29,636 nucleotides of DNA. Origin: Geobacter sp. (GTDB taxonomy: Bacteria; Desulfobacterota; Desulfuromonadia; Geobacterales; Geobacteraceae). Shown piece after piece: positions 15,528 to 22,549 of this stretch (its first letter is position 1; each line of letters starts with the position of its first letter). Where the stretch lies: contig RPRC01000110.1 in NCBI GenBank assembly GCA_003857395.1, positions 1 through 29,636 on the forward strand. Reading direction: 5' to 3'. A program made the position numbers and the translations under genes. Below the pieces are notes generated by a model, which was given only the letters and a program-made list of their open reading frames with translations, was not told where the DNA came from and did not search any database.

Positions 15528-16583
15528 ATGAAAATCGCCATCATCGCCATAACCGCTCACGGTGCCCGGCTGGGTGCCATACTGGTGCGAAAACTCCCCG
15601 ATTCAGAACTGTTCATTCCGTCGAAACACGCCGCTGGTATAGAAACTCCTGCCACGCCATACACGGAAGAGCTGCACTCCTTGATCAGCAGATTGTGGCA
15701 TGAAAAAGACGGATTGGTCTGCATCATGGCCAGCGGAATTGTCGTTCGGCTGATCGCGCCGCTGCTGGAGGGAAAGGACCGTGACCCGGCCATCGTGGTG
15801 GTGGACGACGCAGGAAGGTTTGCCGTATCGCTCCTCTCCGGCCACCTCGGCGGGGCCAACCGGCTGGCGGAACAGTGCGCCCGTGCCACTGGAGCAACAG
15901 CGGTCATCACCACCGCCACCGATGCCCATGGACTCCCCTCCTTCGACCTGCTGGCCAAGGAACGGGGCTGGGTCATCGACGAGCTGTCCCGAGTCAAGAT
16001 CCTCAACAGCCTGCTGCTGGAAGGCAAAGAAATTGCTGTGGTCGATGCGACCGGGCAGGTGGAACGGTTTGTTTCCGCACGGGGAGACCTGCGCTATTTC
16101 CCCGATTTTCAGGCGGCCCTTCGCAGCAAAGCCGCTGGCTACCTGTTCGTCAGCAACCGCGAGATTCCCCCGAACTGTGCACCGCAGAATCTCCTGATCC
16201 TCCGCCCCCGGAACCTGGTGCTCGGTATCGGCTGCAACAGCGGCACCGAGGCAGATGAAATCGAGCGTGTTGTTCTGGCCAATCTCGAAAAACTCGCACT
16301 GTCTCTCAAAAGCGTCTGCTGCCTAGCCAGCGCCGTTGCCAAAAAGAATGAAGCGGGGCTTTTGGCCTTTGCCGGGAAATATTCCATCCCGATAACTTTC
16401 TACGAAAGCAGCGAATTGAATGTTGTTTCCAGCCCCTCTCCACCATCCCCGCATGCGATGAAAGCCATCGGAGCAACCGGCGTGGCGGAGCCTGCGGCCC
16501 TGCTTGCCTCGCAGGGAGGGCCCCTGCTGCTGAAGAAAGTGAAGAGTGGGAACGTGACGCTGGCAATCGCGGAAAAATGCTGA
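15528..16583 (+). CDS. cbiG: Cobalt-precorrin-5A hydrolase
   Basis: CbiG opens the lactone of cobalt-precorrin-5A and releases acetaldehyde, giving precorrin-5B. The 351-residue protein has the N-terminal domain (IAIIAITAHGARLGAIL; LVCIMASGIVVRLIAPLL; DPAIVVVDDAGRFAVSLLSGHLGGAN), a middle domain, and the C-terminal CbiG domain with LVLGIGCNSGTEADEIERVV and TGVAEPAALLASQGGPLLLKK. The ATG at 15528 gives the family-like start MKIAIIAITAHG; an upstream in-frame start at 15471 would overlap cbiF. The ribosome site is weak (GGAAG). Confidence 0.94.
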   Translation: MKIAIIAITAHGARLGAILVRKLPDSELFIPSKHAAGIETPATPYTEELHSLISRLWHEKDGLVCIMASGIVVRLIAPLLEGKDRDPAIVVVDDAGRFAVSLLSGHLGGANRLAEQCARATGATAVITTATDAHGLPSFDLLAKERGWVIDELSRVKILNSLLLEGKEIAVVDATGQVERFVSARGDLRYFPDFQAALRSKAAGYLFVSNREIPPNCAPQNLLILRPRNLVLGIGCNSGTEADEIERVVLANLEKLALSLKSVCCLASAVAKKNEAGLLAFAGKYSIPITFYESSELNVVSSPSPPSPHAMKAIGATGVAEPAALLASQGGPLLLKKVKSGNVTLAIAEKC

Positions 16584-16610
16584 AATGGTGAAACCTGAGC
16601 ACTTTGGACA

Positions 16611-16644
16611 AGACCTGCCAGGTTTCCGAAAACCTGGCAGGTCT
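16611..16644 (+). repeat. Perfect hairpin repeat downstream of cbiG
   Basis: AGACCTGCCAGGTTT (16611-16625) and its exact complement (16630-16644) form a 15-bp stem with a 4-base loop. There is no T-run after it, so it does not look like a standard intrinsic terminator, though it may stabilise or process the transcript. The rest of the 199-base gap (16584-16782) has a shorter GCAGG/CCTGC hairpin around 16738-16757 with a T-run in its loop, and nothing else recognised. Confidence 0.8.
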
Positions 16645-16782
16645 ATTAGCAGGTTAAAGTATCAGCGGCCGTGTAAATTTTGGGGAATCCTCCGGGGTTC
16701 AACGTATCCCTTACCTCTTTAATTCCTAATCTTGAAAGCAGGGGTTTTTTCCTGCCGATCCTGGTAATAAATAAGGTGTTTC

Positions 16783-19191
16783 ATGTCTAAATTGTACGTG
16801 GTGGGACTCGGTCCCGGCAACCTGAAAAACATGACCTACGAGGCCCGCGAGGCCATCGAGTCAGCCGATACCGTGGTAGGATACCAGACCTATCTCGATC
16901 TGATCAAACCGCTCTTAAGCGGGAAAGAAGTCGTTTCCTCCGGCATGACGAGAGAGGTGGAGCGCTGCCGGGAGGCGTTGCGGCTCGCCGCTGAAGGGAG
17001 GACGGTCGCCCTGGTCTCCAGTGGTGACGCCGGCGTCTACGGTATGGCCGGACTGGTTTTAGAACTTGTAGGGGCAGGCCCCTGTGCCTGCCCTGACCAG
17101 AAGGGCGGCCACGGGGGGCCGCCCCTACAGGATATCGAGGTGGTAATCGTGCCCGGCATTTCCGCGGTGCAGGCCGCGGCCGCGGTGCTCGGCGCACCGC
17201 TGATGCACGACTTTGCCGTAATTTCCCTCTCCGATCTGCTCACCCCTTGGGAGCTGATCGAGAAGCGGCTGTCTGCAGCCGCAGCGGCAGATTTCGTGAT
17301 AGCCCTTTACAACCCCCGCAGCAAGAGCAGGGTACGCCACATCCAGCGTGCCCAGGAGCTCCTGCTCGCCTGCCGTTCTCCCCAGACCCCGGTCGGTATC
17401 GTGCGCAACGCCTGCCGGGATGGACAGGAAAAGATTCTTTCCACCCTGGCCGAGATGCCGCTGGACAGCATCGACATGTTCTCCCTGGTCATCATCGGCA
17501 ATTCCGCTACCTTTGTTGACGGACAGCAGCGGATGGTGACGCCACGGGGTTACAAAACAGGTCCGAGAAACGAGGTAAGAGGTTCGAGGAATACAACCTC
17601 ATTACATGTTCCTGATTCCTCAAGACTCGCTCCTCATTACTCGTTCCTCGATCCTCGTTCCTGCCCCTCTCGCGCCGTGATGTTCGTCGGCACCGGCTCG
17701 GATGTGGGAAAATCGGTTCTGGCCGCCGGCTTCTGCCGCATTCTCAGCAACCGGGGCGTTTCGGTGGCTCCATTCAAATCCCAGAACATGGCCCTCAATT
17801 CCTTTGCCACGCCCGAGGGGGGTGAAATCGGCCGTGCTCAGGCGGTTCAGGCCCAGGCCTGCCGCATTCCGCCCCACACCGACATGAATCCGGTGCTCCT
17901 CAAGCCCAATTCCGATACCGGCAGCCAGGTGATTGTCCAGGGACACGCAGTTGGAAACATGGCGGTAAAGGAGTACAACAGCTACAAGCCGCAGGCCCTC
18001 CGGAAGGTCGAGGAGAGTTTCCGGCGGCTGGTGGAAAATTTCCGGTACCTTGTCATCGAAGGCGCCGGCAGCGTCGCCGAGATCAATCTGCGGTCCCACG
18101 ACATTGCCAATCTGCGGATAGCCGAGATGGCCGACTGCCCGTGCCTGCTGGTGGCGGACATCGACCGCGGCGGGGTGTTTGCCCAGATTGTCGGCACCTG
18201 GGAGTTGCTGGAGCCGGAGGAGCGAAAGCGCATCAAAGGGGTGATCATCAACAAGTTTCGCGGCGATCCCTCGCTGCTGACCTCCGGAATCGAATTTGTG
18301 GAAAAGCGGATCGGTATCCCGGTTCTGGGTGTCGTCCCGTATTTCAGCCATTTCCGCATCCCGGAAGAAGACAGCGTCGCTTTGGAAAAGCGTAGGAGCG
18401 AGGTACGAGGTACGAGGCGCGAGGAAGGCGCTATCCGGATCGGGGTAATACGTTTTCCCCGCATTTCAAACTATACCGATTTCGATCCTCTTGAAGCGGA
18501 GCCGGATGTGGCTCTTCGATATATTGAGAGTTCCTCGGAACTGGATGGTCTTGACGTTTTGATCCTGCCGGGGAGCAAATCGACCATTTCCGATCTCCGG
18601 TTCCTCCAGGAGCAGGGGCTGTTTGAGCGGATCCAAAACTTTGACGGACCGATTGTCGGCATCTGCGGCGGTTACCAGATGCTCGGCTACAAGATATTTG
18701 ATCCGGACGGCATAGAATCATCCGTAGCCGAGGCCGAAGGCCTGGGAATTCTTGATGTGGAGACGGTGCTTCTCCCGGAAAAGGAAACTCACCAGGCAAA
18801 GGCACGGCTGCTGCCCGCTGCCCTTTTGATTGCACCGAACGCCGGAGACACGGTTTCCGGCTACGAAATCCACATGGGAAATACGACCCTTGGCCCCACG
18901 GCAATGCCCTTCAGCCAGCTGTTGCTCCGTTCCGGTTGCGAGGTGGCGGTCCTGGACGGTGCGGCCTCGGCCGACGGCCGGGTGTTCGGCACCTATCTGC
19001 ACGGCATTTTTGATAATCACGGCTTCCGCTCCGCCTTTCTCAACCGTCTGCGCAGGGCAAAGGGCCTGGCCGTGCCCACGAAGGCCAGCTGCGCTGACGA
19101 TCCTTTCGACCTGCTGGCAGAGCATCTGGAGCGGCACCTGGATTTGGAACGCCTGTTCCTGATCTGCGGGGTGGAAGAATGTTCGGGATAG
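16783..19191 (+). CDS. cobJ-cobQ: Fused precorrin-3B C17-methyltransferase (CbiH/CobJ) and cobyric acid synthase (CobQ/CbiP)
   Basis: This 802-residue protein joins two pathway enzymes. Residues 1-260 are CobJ/CbiH, the ring-contracting C17-methyltransferase: LYVVGLGPGNLKNMT, LVSSGDAGVYGMAGL, VPGISAVQAAAAVLGAPLMH and ALYNPRSKSR. Residues 299-802 are CobQ, which amidates the b, d, e and g side chains: MFVGTGSDVGKSVLAAGF, APFKSQNMALNSF, VIEGAGSVAEINL, the glutaminase Cys in VGICGGYQMLG, YEIHMGN and GTYLHGIFDNHGFR. Three stretches look like translated repeat DNA: residues 95-116 in CobJ, the junction 261-294, and 538-548 in CobQ. All are in frame and no catalytic motif is lost. An internal start for a separate CobQ (ATG 17680) has no visible ribosome site. 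The 3' end overlaps cbiB by 13 bases. Confidence 0.93.
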   Translation: MSKLYVVGLGPGNLKNMTYEAREAIESADTVVGYQTYLDLIKPLLSGKEVVSSGMTREVERCREALRLAAEGRTVALVSSGDAGVYGMAGLVLELVGAGPCACPDQKGGHGGPPLQDIEVVIVPGISAVQAAAAVLGAPLMHDFAVISLSDLLTPWELIEKRLSAAAAADFVIALYNPRSKSRVRHIQRAQELLLACRSPQTPVGIVRNACRDGQEKILSTLAEMPLDSIDMFSLVIIGNSATFVDGQQRMVTPRGYKTGPRNEVRGSRNTTSLHVPDSSRLAPHYSFLDPRSCPSRAVMFVGTGSDVGKSVLAAGFCRILSNRGVSVAPFKSQNMALNSFATPEGGEIGRAQAVQAQACRIPPHTDMNPVLLKPNSDTGSQVIVQGHAVGNMAVKEYNSYKPQALRKVEESFRRLVENFRYLVIEGAGSVAEINLRSHDIANLRIAEMADCPCLLVADIDRGGVFAQIVGTWELLEPEERKRIKGVIINKFRGDPSLLTSGIEFVEKRIGIPVLGVVPYFSHFRIPEEDSVALEKRRSEVRGTRREEGAIRIGVIRFPRISNYTDFDPLEAEPDVALRYIESSSELDGLDVLILPGSKSTISDLRFLQEQGLFERIQNFDGPIVGICGGYQMLGYKIFDPDGIESSVAEAEGLGILDVETVLLPEKETHQAKARLLPAALLIAPNAGDTVSGYEIHMGNTTLGPTAMPFSQLLLRSGCEVAVLDGAASADGRVFGTYLHGIFDNHGFRSAFLNRLRRAKGLAVPTKASCADDPFDLLAEHLERHLDLERLFLICGVEECSG
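17067..17129 (+). repeat. TGTAGGGGC-type palindromic repeat read in frame inside cobJ
   Basis: TGTAGGGGC (17067-17075) and GCCCCTACA (17121-17129) are exact terminal inverted repeats. Between them lie two smaller hairpins (GGGCAGGC...GCCTGCCC and GGGCGGCC...GGCCGCCC). This is the same architecture as the intergenic copy at 20128-20187. Here the frame avoids the TAG and codes about 21 residues rich in Gly, Pro and Cys between the SSGDAGVYGMAG motif and the following VPGISAV strand. Confidence 0.9.
17565..17664 (+). repeat. CGAGG-type repeat forming the CobJ-CobQ junction
   Basis: GAGAAACGAGGTAAGAGG and following bases (17565-17593) are imperfectly complementary to the segment CTCGCTCCTCATTACTCG through TCCTCGTTCCTG (17626-17664). 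Short units of the form ACGAGG recur. The stretch is translated as a low-complexity, Arg/Ser/His-rich linker of about 34 residues joining the two enzyme domains. Confidence 0.75.
18396..18426 (+). repeat. Short tandem CGAGGTA repeat inside the CobQ part
   Basis: GGAGCGAGGTACGAGGTACG, then AGGCGCGAGGAAG, is a run of CGAGG units 7 bases apart, closely resembling the units in the CobJ-CobQ linker. It codes about ten extra charged residues (RSEVRGTRREE, about 538-548) between the end of the CobQ ATP domain and the start of its glutaminase domain (IRIGVIRFPRISNYTD). Confidence 0.7.
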
Positions 19192-20132
19192 ATCCCTTGA
19201 TCCTGATATCTGCCGTGCTCATAGACCTGTTACTGGGCGACCCGCATTGGCTGCCTCACCCGGTGGTTGGGATCGGCAGGTTGATCTCCGCACTGGAAAG
19301 GAGCCTGCGTCGTCTGATCCGGAACGAGCGCCTCGGCGGTACGCTACTGCTGCTCAGTGTGGTCGGAACAACAGCTCTGCTGGCTTATGCGCTGCTGCAA
19401 GGGGCCAATGCCGTAAGCACCTACCTGGGGGCTGCGCTGGCAGCGGTTCTCACTTGGACCTGCCTTGCGGCACGCTCCCTGCACCGGGAATCGAGTTTGG
19501 TCGCCGATCGACTAATCGCAGGTGATTTGGAAGGGGCACGCCACTATCTCTCTCGCATCGTCGGCCGGGACACGAATGACCTTGACGAGGCAGAGATCTG
19601 GCGGGCGCTGGTGGAAACGGTGGCGGAAAACACCTCGGACGGGATCATCGCGCCGCTCTTCTACCTGATGATCGGTGGTCCGGTGTTGGGGCTGGCCTAC
19701 AAAGCGGTAAACACCCTCGACTCGATGGTCGGCTACAAGAACGAACGCTACCGTGATTTCGGTTGGGCCGCGGCCCGCTTTGATGATCTGGCTAACTGGC
19801 TGCCGGCGCGGCTGACCGGTTTGCTGATGGTTGTAGCGGCACCGTTTGTCGGGCTCTCCGCAGGCAGTTCCCTTCGGATCATGATCCGGGACGGCGGCAA
19901 TCATTCCTCCCCGAACAGCGGCATACCGGAGGCAGCAACGGCAGGAGCCCTTGGAGTCCGCCTCGGTGGGACGAACCGCTATTTCGGCCGGCCGGTTGAA
20001 AAACCGACCATCGGCGATCCCTTGCAGGAACTGTCCCGGGAATCTTACCAGGGGGCGATCCGGCTGATGTATGGCTCCCTGGTGCTGCTGCTGATAGTGT
20101 GGGGAGTGGTGATCGGCGCCGGATATTTGTAG
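19179..20132 (+). CDS. cbiB: Adenosylcobinamide-phosphate synthase
   Basis: CbiB is the membrane enzyme that attaches (R)-1-amino-2-propanol phosphate to adenosylcobyric acid. The 317-residue protein begins with LILISAVLIDLLLGDPHWLPHPVVGIGRLI, the family signature, and contains HRESSLVADRL, SRIVGRDTNDLDEAEI, VETVAENTSDGIIAPLFY, KAVNTLDSMVGYKN, GGNHSSPNSGIPEAATAGALGVRLGG and a hydrophobic C-terminus. Four to five membrane helices are evident. The ATG overlaps the cobQ stop by 13 bases. The TAG stop (20130-20132) is supplied by a TGTAGGGGC repeat. The gene for the threonine-phosphate decarboxylase that makes its substrate (CobD) is not in the window. Confidence 0.95.
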   Translation: MFGIDPLILISAVLIDLLLGDPHWLPHPVVGIGRLISALERSLRRLIRNERLGGTLLLLSVVGTTALLAYALLQGANAVSTYLGAALAAVLTWTCLAARSLHRESSLVADRLIAGDLEGARHYLSRIVGRDTNDLDEAEIWRALVETVAENTSDGIIAPLFYLMIGGPVLGLAYKAVNTLDSMVGYKNERYRDFGWAAARFDDLANWLPARLTGLLMVVAAPFVGLSAGSSLRIMIRDGGNHSSPNSGIPEAATAGALGVRLGGTNRYFGRPVEKPTIGDPLQELSRESYQGAIRLMYGSLVLLLIVWGVVIGAGYL

Positions 20133-20187
20133 GGGCGGCCCCGTGTGGCCGCCCGAATCAGGGCAACCACATGGGGTTGCCCCTACA
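20128..20187 (+). repeat. TGTAGGGGC-type palindromic repeat after cbiB
   Basis: Exact ends TGTAGGGGC (20128-20136) and GCCCCTACA (20179-20187) enclose two hairpins (GGGCGGCC...GGCCGCCC and GGGCAACC...GGTTGCCC). The TAG at 20130-20132 ends cbiB. The repeat fills most of the 87-base gap to the MFS gene. Confidence 0.92.
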
Positions 20188-20219
20188 GTTTGTGAAATCT
20201 ATGTACCTGGATCAAGCCT

Positions 20220-21464
20220 ATGACTTACGACAATCCTTCACCATCGTACAGCCGCTACGCCCTGGCTCTGCTCCTGGCGGTGAACCTGCTCAATTATATC
20301 GACCGGCAGATCCTCTATGCCGTGTTCCCGCTGATCAAAGCGGACTTTGCCCTGTCGGATACCGCCCTCGGCTTTCTCGGCAGCGCCTTCATGATCTGTT
20401 ACATGTGCTCCGCCCCGCTGCTCGGCTGGCTGGGTGACCGGGGCAACCGGATCAGCCTTGCCTCCTGCGGGGTTGCGGTCTGGAGCCTTGCCACGGCCCT
20501 GGCCGGTTTCGCTCCCGGCTATCGTTCCCTGCTGGCGGCGCGCACCGTGGTGGGAATCGGTGAAGCGAGCTTCGGTACCGTCTCACCGGGGCTGGTGGCG
20601 GATTTTTTCAGCAAGGAACACCGCGGCCAAGTGCTGTCCTACTTCTATCTGGCAATTCCGGTCGGGAGCGCCATCGGCTATCTGCTCGGCGGATTACTCG
20701 GTTATCACTTCGGCTGGCGGTCGGCCTTCCTCCTGGTGGGTGCACCGGGGCTGTTCCTCGCCGTGGCGGTCTGGTTCCTCCGTGACCCGAAAAAACGGGG
20801 CAGCTGCCAACGCACGCAGCAGGGCAACACCTCTCTGACGACAGGTTACCGCGCCCTGTTCAGGAACCGCTCGTTTGTCGTCAATACCCTGGCCATGGCC
20901 GCCATGACCTTTGCCTTGGGAGGACTGGCCCAATGGATGCCGAGCTTCCTCAACCGCATCCACCACCTTGACGTGGCCAGGGGCAACACCCTCTTTGGCG
21001 TCATCACGGTGCTGGCCGGTATCAGCGGCACCCTCACCGGCGGCTGGCTCGGCGATCGTATCCAAAAGAAGACCCCGAAAGGATATCTGCTCGTCTCCGG
21101 CTGGGGCTTCCTGGCTGGCACCCCATTCGCCGTCTACGCCATCGCGACCCCGTCCCTCAGCGGCTGCCTCACGGCCATGTTCTTTGCCGAATTCTTCCTG
21201 TTTTTTAACACCGGGCCCCTCAACACGGTAATCGTCAACGTGAGTTCCTCCGGCTGCCGGGCCATGGCCTTCGCCGTCAACATATTCTTCATCCACGCCT
21301 TGGGAGATGCCGTGTCACCGACCATCCTCGGCTGGCTCTCGGACCAGTGGGGACTTCGCTCGGCCCTGCTGTTGACCCCCGCCGCCATCGCGACAGCCGC
21401 CGGCTTCTGCTTCCTCTGCACGCGCTTTATCCGCCAGGATATGGAATCAGCCGAACGTCTCTGA
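20220..21464 (+). CDS. Major facilitator superfamily transporter (Spinster-like)
   Basis: This 414-residue inner-membrane protein has the twelve hydrophobic segments of an MFS permease. The start NLLNYIDRQILYAVFPLIKADFALSDTALGFLGSAF and the loop GWLGDRGNRISLA (motif A) place it near the Spinster-like/anion:cation symporter branch. The substrate cannot be read from sequence. It follows cbiB in the same direction after a repeat and precedes the siroheme/4Fe-4S protein, so it is probably expressed with the cob genes; export or import of a tetrapyrrole or corrinoid intermediate is possible but speculative. Only a weak ribosome site precedes the ATG. Confidence 0.85.
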   Translation: MTYDNPSPSYSRYALALLLAVNLLNYIDRQILYAVFPLIKADFALSDTALGFLGSAFMICYMCSAPLLGWLGDRGNRISLASCGVAVWSLATALAGFAPGYRSLLAARTVVGIGEASFGTVSPGLVADFFSKEHRGQVLSYFYLAIPVGSAIGYLLGGLLGYHFGWRSAFLLVGAPGLFLAVAVWFLRDPKKRGSCQRTQQGNTSLTTGYRALFRNRSFVVNTLAMAAMTFALGGLAQWMPSFLNRIHHLDVARGNTLFGVITVLAGISGTLTGGWLGDRIQKKTPKGYLLVSGWGFLAGTPFAVYAIATPSLSGCLTAMFFAEFFLFFNTGPLNTVIVNVSSSGCRAMAFAVNIFFIHALGDAVSPTILGWLSDQWGLRSALLLTPAAIATAAGFCFLCTRFIRQDMESAERL

Positions 21465-21553
21465 GAAAAACCAAAGCTGCCCTTACCCTTTATTTCCTGA
21501 AAAAACTGTGCTACATTTTCAAGCTGACTAAAATAGCTACCTGGGAGGATTTG

Positions 21554-22216
21554 ATGAAAAAAGATATTCTGGAAAAAGGCGCCATCTTGCAGCGCGACAA
21601 GGAAACATACGCCATTGCACCCCATATCCCCGGCGGGATCACCAATACAGCCACTCTGCGGAAGATCTGCGACGCAGCAGATAAATATAATGTTCAGGCG
21701 GTTAAACTCACCTCAGCGCAGCGCATTGCCCTGGTCGGCGTCAAAGAAGAGGACCTGGATGCTATCTGGGAAGATCTCCAGCAGACACCCGGCGCGGCAA
21801 TCGGCCTCTGTGTGCGGAGCGTCAAAATCTGCCCCGGCACCACCTTCTGCAAACGGGGCGTCATGGATTCCATCGGCCTCGGACTGAAGATCGACGCCGT
21901 CTACCACGCCATGGTGCTCCCCAACAAAATGAAAATGGGCGTTGCCGGCTGCATGCTTTCCTGTTCCGAGGTCTGGATCAAGGATATTGGTGTGATGGGA
22001 ACCCCGAAGGGTTGGAAGATTCTGGTCGGCGGCAACTCCGGCATGAGACCGCGGATCGGTGATGTCCTGGTGGAAGAGATCGCCACTGATGATGAAGTCC
22101 TGGCAATCATCGCCAGGATTATCGACTTCTACAAAAACTGCGGCAAGAAGGAGCGTCTCTGCCGCATCGTCGAGCAGATGGGTATCGATGAATTCAAGAA
22201 GGCCGTGCTCGGATAA
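21554..22216 (+). CDS. Small siroheme/4Fe-4S nitrite-sulfite reductase-like protein
   Basis: The 220-residue protein matches the architecture of low-molecular-weight assimilatory-type sulfite reductases: an N-terminal ferredoxin-like half domain (residues 1-75, with PHIPGGITN and VKLTSAQRIALVGV) and one cluster/siroheme motif CPGTTFC (Cys93, Cys99) plus CMLSC (Cys133, Cys137), the C-x5-C and C-x3-C spacing of the family. The ATG at 21554 has a strong GGGAGGA ribosome site (21543-21549). It is the last gene of the run and is followed by a terminator. It could reduce sulfite or nitrite, or act on a tetrapyrrole; its place next to genes that consume sirohydrochlorin, the siroheme precursor, is suggestive. 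The substrate is unknown. Confidence 0.85.
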   Translation: MKKDILEKGAILQRDKETYAIAPHIPGGITNTATLRKICDAADKYNVQAVKLTSAQRIALVGVKEEDLDAIWEDLQQTPGAAIGLCVRSVKICPGTTFCKRGVMDSIGLGLKIDAVYHAMVLPNKMKMGVAGCMLSCSEVWIKDIGVMGTPKGWKILVGGNSGMRPRIGDVLVEEIATDDEVLAIIARIIDFYKNCGKKERLCRIVEQMGIDEFKKAVLG

Positions 22217-22237
22217 GGCTTGCAAAAATGGACAGTT

Positions 22238-22280
22238 AAAAAGGCGATGCCGGGAAAAATACGCGGCATCGCCTTTTTTT
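22238..22280 (+). terminator. Rho-independent terminator at the end of the cob gene run
   Basis: AAAAAGGCGATGCCG, an 11-base loop, and CGGCATCGCCTTTTTTT form a stem of about 14 bp with a run of seven T, starting 22 bases after the stop of the siroheme/4Fe-4S gene. It is partly bidirectional because of the A-run on the left side. Confidence 0.93.
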
Positions 22281-22288
22281 GTCCTGTA

Positions 22289-22472
22289 CTAAATAGTTTT
22301 CATCCGGAAAGTCTCGACAGAGGCTGGGCTGGAACTTCCTCGAAGCCTCTCGTAATCGGTCGCCACCCGAGACACAGAACAGGCTACTTGCTGGATTCAG
22401 GCGCTTTCCTTGCTATCACTGTCTTGCCATAAAGCCGGACGAGAGACTCCGAGAAAGCCCCAGCCCAACGGG
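22289..22472 (-). repeat. Palindromic repeat element, copy B (inverted relative to copy A)
   Basis: Read on the minus strand this segment follows 1215-1398 base for base with scattered substitutions, from CCCGTTGGGCTGGGGCTTTC to CCGGATGAAAACTATTTAG. It lies just beyond the terminator of the cob run and, with copy A, brackets it in opposite orientation. The internal palindrome is also conserved. The gap 22473-22549 to the next gene holds nothing further that I recognise. Confidence 0.88.
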
Positions 22473-22549
22473 AGCATATTCTTCAGGTCAAGTGCAGCAA
22501 AGCTGGAGCAGAACTGTTTCAGTATGCGGAATCAAGGAGATGAAAAAAC

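Noticed and set aside
16611..16644. Intrinsic terminator after cbiG
   Set aside because: The 15-bp hairpin is perfect but lacks a T-run, and the following cobJ-cobQ gene has no evident promoter; it is listed as a repeat instead.
17680..19191. CobQ as a separate gene starting at ATG 17680
   Set aside because: No ribosome site precedes it and the frame is open from cobJ without a stop; independent internal initiation cannot be excluded but has no positive support.
1822..22216. Recent horizontal transfer of the cobalamin cluster as an island
   Set aside because: Base composition and style of the genes look like the flanking chaperone genes, no integrase or tRNA attachment site is present, and the bracketing repeats may be just two of many genomic copies.
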